A DNA stretch of 64,000 bases from Streptomyces seoulensis (GCA_013364255.1 CP054936.1:3316853-3380852), one strand, 5' to 3'; shown: positions 1-9,591, counted from the stretch's first letter. Program-made: numbers and translations. The notes: generated by a model from the sequence alone, not told the origin.

Positions 1-291
1 GCCGGCCCGCTCGGCAGCCTGGAACAGCGGCTTGTCCGGCTTCCAGCCGGGCGCGGTGACGATCAGCTCGGCGCCCTCGGGCAGGGTGTCCCCGTCACCG
101 AGGCGCACGGCGACGCCCAGCGCCTCCAGTTCGGCCGCCTGCGCCCGGGCGCGCTCGTCGTCGCCGTCGTTGACGACGGTGACGTGCGCGCCGAGCCCGG
201 CCAGGACCCTGGCCGCCGGTACCCCGGAGACGCCGAGTCCGGCGACGGTGACGTTCTTCCCCTGCCAGTCGGTCACTTGTCCGCTGCCCAT
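1..291 (-). CDS. murD: UDP-N-acetylmuramoylalanine--D-glutamate ligase MurD (N-terminal part)
   Basis: Only the first ~97 codons are inside the window; the gene runs off the left edge. MurD adds D-Glu to UDP-MurNAc-L-Ala in the cytoplasm. The visible N-terminus has the Rossmann-like fold of the family (a VAGLGVSG glycine motif near residue 16, then VTVVNDGD, then [10 protein letters not shown]). The gene overlaps the mraY stop codon. ATG at 291 gives an 18-nt overlap; the in-frame GTG at 276 gives the typical 4-nt GTGA overlap and is an equally good start. Its position after mraY in murE-murF-mraY-murD order supports the call. The ATP-binding and C-terminal domains are not visible. Confidence 0.9.
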   Translation of the reverse strand, partial: MGSGQVTDWQGKNVTVAGLGVSGVPAARVLAGLGAHVTVVNDGDDERARAQAAELEALGVAVRLGDGDTLPEGAELIVTAPGWKPDKPLFQAAERAG

Positions 292-1346
292 CCCGCGTAG
301 AAGAGGCCGAGTCCGACGATCACACAGATGCCCTGGATGATCCAGAAGCGGACCACCACGAGGACCTCGGACCAGCCCTTGAGTTCGAAGTGGTGCTGGA
401 GTGGCGCCATCCGGAAGACGCGCCGTCCGGTGAGCCGGAAGGAGCCGACCTGGATGACCACCGACATGGTGATGAGCACGAACAGGCCGCCGAGCAGCGC
501 CATCAGCAGCTCGGTGCGCGAGCAGATCGCCAGGCCCGCGAGGACGCCGCCGAGCGCCAGCGAACCGGTGTCGCCCATGAAGATCTTGGCCGGCGAGGTG
601 TTCCACCACAGGAAGCCGAGGCAGGCGCCCATCAGGGCGGAGGCGATGACCGCGAGGTCGAGCGGATCGCGCACCTCGTAGCAGGCGTTGGGGTTGGTCA
701 GCGTCACCGCGTTGGCGCAGGACTCCTGGAACTGCCAGACGCCGATGAAGGTGTAGGCGCCGAAGACCAGCACGGAGGCGCCGGTGGCCAGACCGTCCAG
801 ACCGTCGGTGAGGTTCACGCCGTTCGACATCGCGAGGATCATGAACAGCGCCCAGATCACGAACAGCACCGGGCCGATGGTCCAGCCGAAGTCGGTGATG
901 AACGACAGCTTCGTGGACGCCGGGGTGTTGCCGCGGTTGTCGGAGAACTGCAGCGCCAGCACCGCGAAGCCGATGCCGACGATCAGCTGGCCGGCCATCT
1001 TCGCCTTGGCGCGCAGACCCAGCGAGCGGCGCTTGACGATCTTGATGTAGTCGTCCAGGAAGCCGACCAGGCCCATGCCGACCATCAGGCCCAGCACCAG
1101 CAGCCCCGAATAGGTCGGGGCGTAGCCGGTGATGACCTTGGACAGGAAGTACGCGGCGACGGTGGCCAGGATGAAGGCGATGCCGCCCATCGTCGGCGTA
1201 CCGCGCTTGCTGGCGTGCTCGCGCGGGCCGTCGTCGCGGATGTACTGCCCGTAGCCCTTGCGGGCGAGGAGCTTGATCAGCAGCGGAGTGCCGACCAGCG
1301 TCAGGAACAGACCGATGACTCCCGCGAACAGGATCTGCTTCATCAT
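273..1346 (-). CDS. mraY: phospho-N-acetylmuramoyl-pentapeptide transferase MraY
   Basis: This 357-residue integral membrane enzyme transfers phospho-MurNAc-pentapeptide from UDP to undecaprenyl phosphate, making lipid I. Length is normal for the family. About ten hydrophobic segments are visible. The catalytic signatures are present: [15 protein letters not shown] on the first conserved cytoplasmic loop, [12 protein letters not shown], and [13 protein letters not shown] near residue 320. Two consecutive ATG codons (1346 and 1343) open the gene; the murF stop overlaps them (ATGA), so it is translationally coupled to murF. No internal terminator separates it from murD. Confidence 0.97.
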   Translation of the reverse strand: MMKQILFAGVIGLFLTLVGTPLLIKLLARKGYGQYIRDDGPREHASKRGTPTMGGIAFILATVAAYFLSKVITGYAPTYSGLLVLGLMVGMGLVGFLDDYIKIVKRRSLGLRAKAKMAGQLIVGIGFAVLALQFSDNRGNTPASTKLSFITDFGWTIGPVLFVIWALFMILAMSNGVNLTDGLDGLATGASVLVFGAYTFIGVWQFQESCANAVTLTNPNACYEVRDPLDLAVIASALMGACLGFLWWNTSPAKIFMGDTGSLALGGVLAGLAICSRTELLMALLGGLFVLITMSVVIQVGSFRLTGRRVFRMAPLQHHFELKGWSEVLVVVRFWIIQGICVIVGLGLFYAGWAADK

Positions 1347-2758
1347 CGGCCGGCGACCTCGCCTTCGGCAGCGGTCTCCAGCAGCGCCGTCGCGACGGCC
1401 TCCAGACCGACCGAACGGGACGCCTTCACGAGGACCACGTCCCCCGGGCGCAACTCGCTGCGCAACAGGTCGATCGCCGCCTGTGCGTCGGACACGTGCA
1501 CCGACTCCTCACCCCACGAACCCTCGTTATATGCGCCCAGTTGCAGCCAGGACGCTTCCCTGCCCCCGACCGCGACGAGCTTGCTGACGTTGAGCCGGAC
1601 GGCGAGCCGTCCGACCGCGTCGTGCTCGGCGAGCGCCTCGTCCCCGAGCTCGGCCATCTCGCCGAGCACCGCCCAGGTCCGCCGCCCCTTGCCCATGGCC
1701 ACGAGCGCGCGCAGGGCGGCCCGCATGGACTCCGGGTTGGCGTTGTAGGCGTCGTTGACGACGGTCACGCCGTCCGGGCGCTCGGTGACCTCCATCCGCC
1801 AGCGGGAGAGGGAGCCCGCCTCGGAGAGCGCGGTGGCGATCTCGGTTGCGGACATGCCCAGCTCATGGGCGACGGCGGCCGCGGCGAGCGCGTTCGACAC
1901 GTGGTGCTCACCGTACAGGCGCATGGTCACATCGGATGCACCGGAGGGTGTGTGAAGCCTGAAGGCGGGCTGTCCGCTGTCCGTGAGTCTCACGTTCTCG
2001 GCGCGTACGTCCGCTTCGTCGGACTCACCGAAAAGAACCACCTTCGCCTTCGTACGGGAGGCCATGGCCCGGACCAAGGGGTCGTCGGCGTTGAGGATCG
2101 CCGCGCCGCCGTCCTCGGCCGCGGGCAGGCTCTCCACCATCTCGCCCTTGGCCTGGGCGATCTGCTCCCGGCCGCCGAACTCCCCGATGTGGGCGGAGCC
2201 GACGTTGAGCACCAGGCCCACCTTCGGCGGGGTCAGCCCGGTGAGGTAGCGGATGTGGCCGATGCCGCGGGCGCCCATCTCCAGCACCAGGAAACGGGTC
2301 TCCTCGGTGGCGCTGAGGGCGGTCAGCGGCAGCCCGATCTCGTTGTTGAGCGAGCCCGGCGTGAACACCGTCGGCGCCTTGGCGCCGAGCACCTGGGCGA
2401 TCAGGTCCTTGGTGCTGGTCTTGCCGGCCGAGCCGGTCAGCGCGACCAGGGTCGCGCCGAGCCGGTCGACGACGTGGCGGGCGAGGGCGCCGAGGGCGGC
2501 CTGGACGTCCTCCACCACGATCGCGGGCACGCCGACGGGGCGGGACGCCAGGACGGCGACCGCGCCCGCCGCCACCACGGCGGCGGCGAAGTCGTGGCCG
2601 TCCACGCGCTCGCCGACGAAGGCGACGAAGAGGCTGCCGGGCACCGCCTCGCGGGAGTCCCGGACGACGGGTCCGGTGACCTGGACGGACGGATCCGGTA
2701 TGTCGTGCGTCTGCCCGCCGACGACTGCTGCGATCTCGGCGAGGGAGAGGGCGATCAC
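1343..2758 (-). CDS. murF: UDP-N-acetylmuramoyl-tripeptide--D-alanyl-D-alanine ligase MurF
   Basis: This 471-residue cytoplasmic ligase adds D-Ala-D-Ala to the UDP-MurNAc-tripeptide, completing the pentapeptide. The three Mur-ligase domains can be followed: an N-terminal substrate domain (~1-95), a central ATPase domain with P-loop [11 protein letters not shown] near residue 110, and a C-terminal domain. The [11 protein letters not shown] signature lies near residue 335. It lies 28 nt downstream of murE and overlaps mraY by 4 nt, so it is part of one operon. Length and motifs are standard. Confidence 0.97.
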   Translation of the reverse strand: MIALSLAEIAAVVGGQTHDIPDPSVQVTGPVVRDSREAVPGSLFVAFVGERVDGHDFAAAVVAAGAVAVLASRPVGVPAIVVEDVQAALGALARHVVDRLGATLVALTGSAGKTSTKDLIAQVLGAKAPTVFTPGSLNNEIGLPLTALSATEETRFLVLEMGARGIGHIRYLTGLTPPKVGLVLNVGSAHIGEFGGREQIAQAKGEMVESLPAAEDGGAAILNADDPLVRAMASRTKAKVVLFGESDEADVRAENVRLTDSGQPAFRLHTPSGASDVTMRLYGEHHVSNALAAAAVAHELGMSATEIATALSEAGSLSRWRMEVTERPDGVTVVNDAYNANPESMRAALRALVAMGKGRRTWAVLGEMAELGDEALAEHDAVGRLAVRLNVSKLVAVGGREASWLQLGAYNEGSWGEESVHVSDAQAAIDLLRSELRPGDVVLVKASRSVGLEAVATALLETAAEGEVAGR

Positions 2759-2786
2759 AAGTTCATCCCCTGGGTCTTCTGGATTT

Positions 2787-4442
2787 TCATCCCTGGGTGT
2801 TCTGGATGGCTTCGCGGAGCACCTGGCGGTCGTCGAACGGACGGACCACCCCGGCGATGTCCTGGCCCTGCTCGTGGCCCTTGCCCGCGACCAGCACGGT
2901 GTCCCCGGGCCGGGCCCGGGCGACGGCGGCGGCGATGGCGGCGGCGCGCTCCTCGAAGAGCAGCACCTCGCCGCGCTCGTGGGCAGGCACCGAGGCCGCG
3001 CCCCGGAGCATGGCCGCCAGGATCGCGAGGGGGTCCTCGGAGCGGGGGTTGTCGGAGGTCAGCACGGCCGTGTCGGACAGCCGGGCCACGGCGGCGCCCA
3101 TCGGCTCCCGCTTGGTGCGGTCGCGGTCGCCGCCGCAGCCGAGCACGACGTGCACCCGGCCCTTGGTGACCTTGCGCAGGGCGCGCAGCACCGACTCGAC
3201 GGCGTCGGTCTTGTGCGCGTAGTCGACCACCGCGAGGTAGGGCTGGCCGGCGTCCACCCGCTCCAGGCGGCCCGGCACGCCCGGCACGGCGGCGATGCCG
3301 TCGGCGGCGGACTGGGCGTCGAGCCCGGCGGCGGCCAGGGCGACGATCGCGGCGAGGGTGTTGGCCACGTTGAACGGACCCGGCAGCGGCGAGCGGGCGG
3401 TGGCCCGCAGCCCCTCGGGGCCGGTCACGGTGAAGGTGGAGTCCATCGGGCCGACCTGGACGTCCTCGGCCCGCCAGTCGGCGTCGGGGTGCCCCTCGGC
3501 CGAGTAGGTGACGACCGGGACGGTGGCCTCCTTGGCCAGCCGCCGGCCGTACTCGTCGTCGAGGTTGACGACGCCGAGCCGGCTGCGGGCCGGGGTGAAC
3601 AGCTGCGCCTTGGCCTGGAAGTAGTCCTCCATGCCGGAGTGGAACTCCATGTGCTCGGGGCTGAGGTTGGTGAAGACGGCGACGTCGAAGACGCAGCCGT
3701 CGACCCGGCCCAGCACCAGGGCGTGGCTGGAGACCTCCATGGCGACCGCCTCGACGCCGCGCTCGCGCATGACGGCGAACAGGGCCTGGAGGTCGGTGGC
3801 TTCGGGGGTGGTGCGCTCGGACTTGATGCGCTCCTCGCCGATCCGCATTTCCACCGTGCCGATCAGGCCGGTGGCCTTCGCGGTCTTCAGGCCGCCCTCG
3901 ACGAGGTAGGCGGTGGTGGTCTTGCCGGAGGTGCCGGTGATGCCGATCTGGAGCAGGTCGCGGCCCGGCCGGCCGTAGATCGTGGCGGCCAGTTCGCCCA
4001 TCCGCGCGCGCGGGTCCTCGACGCTCAGCACCGGCAGGCCGGTGGCGGCGGCGCGTTCGGCGCCGGCCGGGTCGGTGAGCACGGCGACCGCACCCAGGCT
4101 CGCCGCCTGGGTGACGAAGTCGGCGCCGTGCGCGCGGGCGCCGGGCAGGGCCGCGTACAGGTCGCCGGGGCGCACGGCGCGCGAGTCGTGGGTGATGCCC
4201 GTGACGTCGGCGGTGCGGTCCGGCCGCGCGGCACCCAGCTGATCGGCGAGCTCCGCGAGGGGGGTGGCGGAGATCCGAGCCGGTCGCGGCGGTCCCGGGT
4301 AGGTCACGGAAGCGCCTTTCTGGGTGGTTGGGGACTGATCAGCGTGTGGCACGGCGGTGAGCGTACCGGGCGTACCCGCCCGGGAGCGAAGTGAGGGCTG
4401 GGGGCGGGGACGGTTCCCGGGATCGGGGGTGATCGTTGTCAC
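2787..4442 (-). CDS. murE: UDP-N-acetylmuramoyl-tripeptide synthetase MurE
   Basis: MurE adds the third stem-peptide residue, a diaminopimelic acid in Streptomyces (LL-DAP from family knowledge). P-loop ITGTSGKTTTAYLVE and the DAP-type DNPRSEDP signature are visible. The long form starts at ATG 4442 and gives 551 residues with an unusual ~45-residue basic, Pro-rich N-terminal extension. An internal GTG just before a TYPGPPRPARIS segment (near 4306) would remove it and give a more usual length. I kept the long start because, from memory, close relatives are annotated that way; the sequence does not decide. A strong hairpin lies between this gene and ftsI. Confidence 0.95.
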   Translation of the reverse strand: MTTITPDPGNRPRPQPSLRSRAGTPGTLTAVPHADQSPTTQKGASVTYPGPPRPARISATPLAELADQLGAARPDRTADVTGITHDSRAVRPGDLYAALPGARAHGADFVTQAASLGAVAVLTDPAGAERAAATGLPVLSVEDPRARMGELAATIYGRPGRDLLQIGITGTSGKTTTAYLVEGGLKTAKATGLIGTVEMRIGEERIKSERTTPEATDLQALFAVMRERGVEAVAMEVSSHALVLGRVDGCVFDVAVFTNLSPEHMEFHSGMEDYFQAKAQLFTPARSRLGVVNLDDEYGRRLAKEATVPVVTYSAEGHPDADWRAEDVQVGPMDSTFTVTGPEGLRATARSPLPGPFNVANTLAAIVALAAAGLDAQSAADGIAAVPGVPGRLERVDAGQPYLAVVDYAHKTDAVESVLRALRKVTKGRVHVVLGCGGDRDRTKREPMGAAVARLSDTAVLTSDNPRSEDPLAILAAMLRGAASVPAHERGEVLLFEERAAAIAAAVARARPGDTVLVAGKGHEQGQDIAGVVRPFDDRQVLREAIQNTQG

Positions 4443-4502
4443 GGGCTGGTTCCTGGTGGTTCCGTGCGGGTGGTTCGGGTCGTACGGGCCCCGGCGGCGG
4501 GG

Positions 4503-4539
4503 CGGTCCGCGCCGCGGTGAGCGGCGGCGGCGCGGACCG
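4503..4539 (-). terminator. 12-13 bp GC hairpin between ftsI and murE
   Basis: CGGTCCGCGCCGC (4503-4515) is perfectly complementary to the arm at 4527-4539, leaving an 11-nt loop. It lies in the 112-nt gap after the ftsI stop (4555) and before the murE start (4442). There is no U tract, which is normal for Streptomyces. It could be a leaky terminator or processing hairpin that lowers mur expression relative to ftsI, or it could protect the ftsI 3' end. Confidence 0.5.
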
Positions 4540-4554
4540 GCCCGGGCGGCGGGG

Positions 4555-6519
4555 TCAGGGCTTGAAGTCCACGGGCAGGCTCGCGGCCTTCGCCCCGGTG
4601 GGCGGCACCTGAAGGGTCTTCAGCGCGAACTCCATGACCTGCTTGTAGATGGGGCCGCAGATCTGGCCGCCGTAGTAGTTGCCGCTGGTGGCGTTCTGGA
4701 TCGCGCAGTAGACGGTGACGCGGGGGTTGTCGGCGGGCGCGAAGCCGGCGAAGGACGACGTGTAGCCGCGGTATCTGCCGGTGGCCGGATCCACTCGGTT
4801 GGCGGTGCCCGTCTTGCCCGCGACCCGGTACCCGGGGATGCGCGCCTTCATGCCGGTGCCCTGTTCGTCGTCCACCACGGACTCCAGCATCTGGGCGAGT
4901 TCCTTGGCCGTCCCGGCGCTCACCACGCGGTTGGTCGCGGGCTTCCGGGCCGGGGTGAAGTGGCCGTCGGCGCTCTTGGTGCCGCGCACCAGGGTCGGCT
5001 GGATCCGGACCCCGCCGTTGGCGATCGTCGAGTAGACGGAGGCCGCCTGCACGGCGTTGATGGAGACGCCCTGGCCGAAGGGGATCGTGTACTGCTGCGA
5101 AGTGGACCACTTCTCGGGCGGCGCGAGGATGCCCTTGGTCTCGCCGGGGAAGTCGAGGCCGGTGTAGCTGCCGATGCCGAACTTGCGCAGGTAGGAGTAG
5201 AGGACCTTGTTGGCCTCGGCCTGGGTCTTGCCGAGCTGTCCGGTGGCCTCGATGGTGCCGATGTTGCTGGACTTGGCGAGGACGCCGTTGAGCGTGAGGT
5301 ACCAGGTCTTGTGGTCGATGTCGTCGTGGAAGAGCCGATCGCCGCGGTGCAGCCGGTTGGGCACGACGACATGGGTGAGCGGGGTGGCCGCGTTCTCCTG
5401 GAGGACGGCGGCCATCGACATGAGCTTGGCGGTGGAGCCGGGCTCGAAGGCGTCCTGGACGGCGGCGTTGCCGAGCGCGGCCGGGTTGGCGTGGGCGAGG
5501 TCGCCGGGGTCGAAGCCCGGGGAGTTCGCCATGGCGAGGATCTCGCCGGTGCGGGTGTCCTGGACGATCACGTAGCCGCGGTCCGCCTCGGACTTGCGCA
5601 CCTGCTCGGTGATGGCGTTCTGGGCGGCCCACTGGATGTCGCGGTCGATGGTCAGCTCCACGTCGGAGCCGGGCACCGCCGGCGTCTGGGTGGAGCCGGC
5701 CGTGGGCACCTCCCGGCCGCCGGACTGGGCGTAGCGGATCTTGCCGGGCTTGCCGGACAGCTCCTTGTCGAGCTGCTGTTCGATGCCGCCGCCGCCCTTG
5801 CCCTCGGAGTTGACCCAGCCGAGCAGGGCGGCGCCGAGGTCGCCGTTGGGGTAGACGCGCTTGCTGCTGGGGTCGGAGAAGACGCCGGCGAGGACGTTGA
5901 CCGTGCTCTTGTCGCTCTGCGCCTTCTTGGTGAGGGCGGCCTTCAGGTCCTTGATCTGCTTCCACACCTGCGGGGTCTGCCGGCGAGCCAGCAGGACGTA
6001 GCGGGTGTTGCGCGTCTTCAGCTTCCTGACCAGGCCGGCCTGGTCCTGCCCGAGGATCGGGGCGAGCAGGGCAGCGGCCTGCTCGGGACCGTCGCCGGTC
6101 TTCAGCGTCTCCCGGGTGAACATGGTGGGGTCGGCGGTGATGTCGTCGGCGTCCACGCTGGCCGCGAGGGCCACGCCGTCGCGGTCGGTGATGCCGCCCC
6201 GCTCGGCGGCGATGGTATGGACGACGTAGCGGTTCTCGTCGGCCTTGGCGGCGTAGGCGGCGGCGTCCACGGCCTGCACCTGGAGCAGCCGGACGACGAA
6301 GACCAGCAGCACCAGGGTGAGCGCCACGGCGATCAGGCGCAGCCGCGGGCGGGGGCTGCCGAGCCTGAGGACCCGTACGGGCGGCGGCCGCCAGGTGGAG
6401 TGGGGGCGGCGGGCCGGGCGGGCGCCGGGGCCGGGGCGCGGCCGGCCGCCGGGGCGGGCGGGCCTGGCTGGGCCGGGCACGCGGCGGCGCGGCGGTTCCC
6501 TGTCGGTCACTTCCGTCAC
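4555..6519 (-). CDS. ftsI: division-specific class B penicillin-binding protein FtsI (PBP3)
   Basis: This ~654-residue septal transpeptidase crosslinks peptidoglycan during sporulation septation. A Pro/Arg-rich cytoplasmic head is followed by one membrane anchor (LRLIAVALTLVLLVFVV, ~residues 58-75), a PBP dimerisation domain, and a transpeptidase domain. All three active-site motifs are present: SxxK as GSTAKLMSM, SxN as AKSSNIG and KTG as AGKTGTAN. Start: GTG 6519 overlaps the upstream stop as GTGA, the usual coupling signal; an in-frame GTG at 6510 is possible. The open frame extends far upstream into rsmH but that part is a shadow. Confidence 0.96.
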   Translation of the reverse strand: MTEVTDREPPRRRVPGPARPARPGGRPRPGPGARPARRPHSTWRPPPVRVLRLGSPRPRLRLIAVALTLVLLVFVVRLLQVQAVDAAAYAAKADENRYVVHTIAAERGGITDRDGVALAASVDADDITADPTMFTRETLKTGDGPEQAAALLAPILGQDQAGLVRKLKTRNTRYVLLARRQTPQVWKQIKDLKAALTKKAQSDKSTVNVLAGVFSDPSSKRVYPNGDLGAALLGWVNSEGKGGGGIEQQLDKELSGKPGKIRYAQSGGREVPTAGSTQTPAVPGSDVELTIDRDIQWAAQNAITEQVRKSEADRGYVIVQDTRTGEILAMANSPGFDPGDLAHANPAALGNAAVQDAFEPGSTAKLMSMAAVLQENAATPLTHVVVPNRLHRGDRLFHDDIDHKTWYLTLNGVLAKSSNIGTIEATGQLGKTQAEANKVLYSYLRKFGIGSYTGLDFPGETKGILAPPEKWSTSQQYTIPFGQGVSINAVQAASVYSTIANGGVRIQPTLVRGTKSADGHFTPARKPATNRVVSAGTAKELAQMLESVVDDEQGTGMKARIPGYRVAGKTGTANRVDPATGRYRGYTSSFAGFAPADNPRVTVYCAIQNATSGNYYGGQICGPIYKQVMEFALKTLQVPPTGAKAASLPVDFKP

Positions 6520-7196
6520 CTGCCGGGGGTCGTGGTCGTGGCTGGGCGGGGGGCCGCCGGGTCGGCGGGCGCGGCCTCGGGCTGCGCTGGGGCCGCTGGG
6601 GCCGCTGGGGCCGCTGGAGACACGGCCTGCGGCGCGTCGGGCGTGGCGCCGTTCAGGGGGGTGGCCTCGGTCGGCAGGGGGGCCGCGGGGGCGCCGCCGG
6701 CGGGCGCGGCGTCCGTCGGGAGGCCGTTCGCCGGGGTGGCGGTGGCGGGGTCCGGGGCGCCGATGAGGGACTCGGGCGGCCGTACCGCCACCGGCAGGTC
6801 CTGGTAGGCGGACTGCTCGGCGGTGGACTGCTCGGGGGCGGCCGAGGGGACGCCCTTGACGGTGCCGTCGGGGTTCAGGAAGGCCGGGTCGCCGCCGGGC
6901 ACCATGCCGAGTTGCCGGGCGCGGCGCTCCAGGGCGTCGGGGGCGGAGTAGGAGTCGATGTCCCGCTGGAGGGCCTGTTCCTCGTCGGTGAGGTTCTTGG
7001 TGTCCTTCTGGAGGTCGTCCTGCTGGAACGCGCCTTCGCTGAGCGCGGAGTTCAGCACCAGCAGCCCGATCAGGCCGCCGCCGAGGAGCAGCACGACGAG
7101 GAGGACGAACGGTGTGCGGGCGGCCTGGCGCCGGTTGGCCGGGAAGAGCCGAGCCAGCCGGGCGGCGCGGCCCCTCAGTTCCGGTTTCCTGGTCAC
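6516..7196 (-). CDS. ftsL: septum formation initiator / FtsL-like divisome protein
   Basis: This is a ~226-residue bitopic membrane protein. A short basic cytoplasmic head (~25 residues) precedes a single TM (PFVLLVVLLLGGGLIGLLVL). A short extracytoplasmic coiled coil follows (QQDDLQKDTKNLTDEEQALQ), then a LGMVPG-type motif and a long Pro/Ala-rich tail with repeated APAAPA. This architecture and its place between rsmH and ftsI fit FtsL, which bridges FtsB and FtsQ in the divisome. Start GTG 7196 has a G-rich leader; ATG 7238 would add 14 residues and is also plausible. The low-complexity tail is longer than in FtsL of unicellular bacteria. Confidence 0.85.
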   Translation of the reverse strand: MTRKPELRGRAARLARLFPANRRQAARTPFVLLVVLLLGGGLIGLLVLNSALSEGAFQQDDLQKDTKNLTDEEQALQRDIDSYSAPDALERRARQLGMVPGGDPAFLNPDGTVKGVPSAAPEQSTAEQSAYQDLPVAVRPPESLIGAPDPATATPANGLPTDAAPAGGAPAAPLPTEATPLNGATPDAPQAVSPAAPAAPAAPAQPEAAPADPAAPRPATTTTPGR

Positions 7197-7246
7197 TGGC
7201 CCCCCTTGCCCCCCTCGACTCGGTTGCCCCCCTCGCATCGATTGCC

Positions 7247-8203
7247 TCACTCGACGTCCGCCCTGACGCGCTCGACCCCGCGCAGCCGGGCCGGGGCCGC
7301 CCGCCGGTTCTCGGCGATCTCCTCCTCGGTGGGAAGTTCGGCACCGCGCGTCAGCAGCTTGAGCCGGGGCTGGTAGCGCTCGGGCACGACCGGCAGGCCG
7401 GGCGGCGCGGTGGTGGCGGCGCCGGCCGCGAACACCTGCTTGACGAGGCGGTCTTCGAGGGACTGGTACGCCAGTACGGCGATCCGCCCGCCGACGTCCA
7501 GGGCGCGCACCGCGGCCGGGACGGCCCGCTCCAGCACGGCGAGTTCGCCGTTGACCTCGATGCGCAGCGCCTGGAAGGTGCGCTTGGCCGGGTTGCCGCC
7601 GGTGCGCTTGGCGGCCTGCGGCAGCGCGTCGCGGATCAGCTCCACCAGGCGGGCGCTGTGGGCGAAGGGCTCCTTCTCGCGTTCGCGGACGATCGCGGAG
7701 ACGATCCGCTTGGCCTGCTTCTCCTCGCCGTAGGCCCTGAGGATGCGGACCAGTTCGCCGGGCGGGTAGGTGTTGAGGACCTCGGCGGCGCTGATGCCGG
7801 TCGTCTGGTCCATGCGCATGTCCAGGGGCGCGTCCTGGGCGTAGGCGAAGCCGCGGTCGGCCTCGTCCAGCTGCATGGAGGAGACGCCGAGGTCGAACAG
7901 GACGCCCTGCACGCGCGCGATGCCGAGCCGGTCGAGCACCTCGGGCAGCTCGTCGTAGACGGCGTGCACCAGGGTGGCCCGGTCGCCGAAGGGAGCCAGG
8001 CGTTCGCCCGAAAGGCGCAGCGCCTCCTTGTCGCGGTCGAGGCCGACGAGGCGGGCCTCGGGGAAGCGGGTGAGCAGCGCCTCGCTGTGTCCGCCGAGGC
8101 CGAGGGTGCAGTCGACGACCACCGCCCCCGGCCGCTCCAGGGCGGGCGCCAGGAGGTCCAGGCACCGCTGGAGCATCACGGGGACGTGTCGGCTGTCGCT
8201 CAA
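7247..8203 (-). CDS. rsmH: 16S rRNA (cytosine(1402)-N4)-methyltransferase RsmH (MraW)
   Basis: This 318-residue SAM-dependent enzyme N4-methylates C1402 in the 16S rRNA decoding centre. The N-terminal [13 protein letters not shown] segment, the SAM motif [16 protein letters not shown] and the internal [19 protein letters not shown] signature are all typical, and length is normal. It is the first gene of the minus-strand dcw operon; a promoter-like sequence lies about 220 nt upstream. No mraZ homologue precedes it here. Confidence 0.97.
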   Translation of the reverse strand: MSDSRHVPVMLQRCLDLLAPALERPGAVVVDCTLGLGGHSEALLTRFPEARLVGLDRDKEALRLSGERLAPFGDRATLVHAVYDELPEVLDRLGIARVQGVLFDLGVSSMQLDEADRGFAYAQDAPLDMRMDQTTGISAAEVLNTYPPGELVRILRAYGEEKQAKRIVSAIVREREKEPFAHSARLVELIRDALPQAAKRTGGNPAKRTFQALRIEVNGELAVLERAVPAAVRALDVGGRIAVLAYQSLEDRLVKQVFAAGAATTAPPGLPVVPERYQPRLKLLTRGAELPTEEEIAENRRAAPARLRGVERVRADVE

Positions 8204-8423
8204 GGGGGCCTCTCAGGTCCGGCGCGTCCCGCACGCACCGCCGGGTCCCCGACCGCTCACGAACGGTAGGCCCGACCGGCGCCGGAAGCGTCAGCCGACC
8301 GGGAGCGGGAGGAGGCCGAGCCGTACGTACGCGCCGCGCACGTGGGGAGACCGCCTGGGCGGGTGCCGGGGCCTCCGGGGAATGCATGTCCAGCGGGGAG
8401 AGCGGCGCCTCCCGCTTCGCGTC

Positions 8424-8451
8424 ACTTTAGTCCACCGTGTCGCCCGGTCAA
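8424..8451 (-). promoter_or_regulatory. putative sigma-HrdB promoter of the dcw operon
   Basis: On the minus strand, TTGACC (8451-8446) and TAAAGT (8429-8424) are separated by 16 nt. This matches the principal-sigma consensus and would start transcription around 8417, leaving a leader of about 215 nt before rsmH. The rest of the 8204-8605 gap holds no convincing ORF, in particular no mraZ. Placement is inferred from sequence only. Confidence 0.5.
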
Positions 8452-8542
8452 TCAACCGGCCTGCGCGTCGCCCGACGGAGTGCCGCCGACACGGCTGTCC
8501 GGCGGGTTTCACCCGTAAGGAGGGGCGTAGCGGGCTGTGTGG

Positions 8543-8563
8543 AGTCGCTCACAACAAGCGACT
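8543..8563. promoter_or_regulatory. 7-bp inverted repeat upstream of the carbonic anhydrase gene
   Basis: AGTCGCT (8543-8549) and AGCGACT (8557-8563) are perfect complements around a 7-nt spacer. It sits ~45 nt before the carbonic anhydrase start, followed by a T-rich GTGATGGTTTTTGT stretch. Possible roles are an operator for the plus-strand gene or a weak terminator. Nothing in the sequence decides between them. Confidence 0.35.
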
Positions 8564-8605
8564 GTGATGGTTTTTGTCCCTTCCCTTGAGAGGACCACGA
8601 CGCGC

Positions 8606-9205
8606 ATGACCAGTAACGTCATGAGTATGACGACTTCTGCATCAGTTCCCACCGGTCCCGCCGGTCCCGCCGTCCCCGCCGGCTCTGAGGGCGCCATAAC
8701 GGACGCCGCCGTCATCGACAGCCTCGTCGCGGCGAACGCGGACTACGCCGACGCCTTCACCGATCCGGGAATGGACGCCCGGCCGGTCCGCCGGGTGACG
8801 GTCGTGGCCTGCATGGACGCCCGTATCGACCTGCACGCCGCGCTCGGCCTGCGGCTGGGCGACTGCCACACCATCCGCAACGCGGGCGGCGTGGTCACCG
8901 ACGACGTGATCCGCTCCCTGGCCATCAGTCAGCGGGCGCTCGGCACCCGCAGCGTGGTGCTGATCCACCACACCAACTGCGGCATGGAGGCCATCACCGA
9001 GGAGTTCCGGCACGACCTGGAGATGGAGGTCGGCCAGCGGCCGTCCTGGGCGGTGGAGGCGTTCAAGGACGTCGACCAGGACGTGCGGCAGTCGATGCAG
9101 CGCGTGCGCACCTCGCCGTTCCTGCTGCACACCGACGACGTGCGCGGTTTCGTGTTCGACGTCCGCACGGGCCGGCTGCGCGAGATCGACCCGGCGACTG
9201 CCTGA
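8606..9205 (+). CDS. beta-class carbonic anhydrase
   Basis: A ~199-residue cytoplasmic zinc enzyme interconverting CO2 and bicarbonate. The zinc and catalytic residues are visible: ACMDAR (Cys plus the Asp/Arg dyad) and IHHTNCGM (His-x-x-Cys). TIRNAGGVVTDDVIRSL is typical of the family. An unconserved Ala/Gly/Pro-rich N-terminus of ~45 residues precedes the fold. Start: ATG 8606 is preceded by GAGAGGA at suitable spacing; ATG 8621 and 8627 are alternatives, and from memory homologues begin near those. It is monocistronic, divergent from the dcw operon. Confidence 0.9.
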   Translation: MTSNVMSMTTSASVPTGPAGPAVPAGSEGAITDAAVIDSLVAANADYADAFTDPGMDARPVRRVTVVACMDARIDLHAALGLRLGDCHTIRNAGGVVTDDVIRSLAISQRALGTRSVVLIHHTNCGMEAITEEFRHDLEMEVGQRPSWAVEAFKDVDQDVRQSMQRVRTSPFLLHTDDVRGFVFDVRTGRLREIDPATA

Positions 9206-9452
9206 CGACGCCCGGCACCCGGCACCCGGGGCGCGGGCGCGGGGCGCGGACGTGCGGTGCTCGGAGGCGCGGGTCGGGGGCGCGCGGGTCCGGGGCGCGC
9301 GCCGGGGCGTACGGCCCTCGTCCTAGGGGCCGTACGGGGGCGGGCGGCGGTGCGGGGCCGGCGGGTGACATACAGGGAATCGCTGGTCGGGGTGGGCGGA
9401 ACGCCGAGTTGTCACCCGGGAAAGGTCATAACACCTGACATATCGCGGCGAG

Positions 9453-9461
9453 TTATCCACA
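9453..9461 (+). promoter_or_regulatory. DnaA-box match
   Basis: TTATCCACA, an exact match to the E. coli DnaA box and to the degenerate Streptomyces box. It is a lone strong site; no oriC cluster or dnaA/dnaN gene is near. It may be a DnaA-titration or regulatory site, or chance. Confidence 0.4.
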
Positions 9462-9591
9462 GGCGGATGACACGAATCGGTAACGGCGGCAAGAATGCGG
9501 GGGTGACGTCACGCGGAACGCCTCCGCGTGGGGTCCGTGTTGGGGGCAGGCCGGTCCGCGCCGCGGGGCGTCGGCCTGGAAAGCTGGGGTA

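Noticed and set aside
4357..6807. An 816-codon plus-strand open frame opposite ftsI
   Set aside because: Low-complexity Gly/Val/Ala-rich translation, antisense to a clear PBP; typical high-GC artefact.
4555..7344. A continuous 929-codon open frame covering ftsI and extending into rsmH
   Set aside because: Only the part from ~6519 onward has conserved FtsI sequence. The upstream part is a shadow of the ftsL and rsmH genes in another frame.
8291..8512. A 73-codon minus-strand ORF as mraZ or small protein
   Set aside because: Arg/Pro-rich random-looking translation with no MraZ (AbrB-like) sequence; overlaps the predicted promoter.
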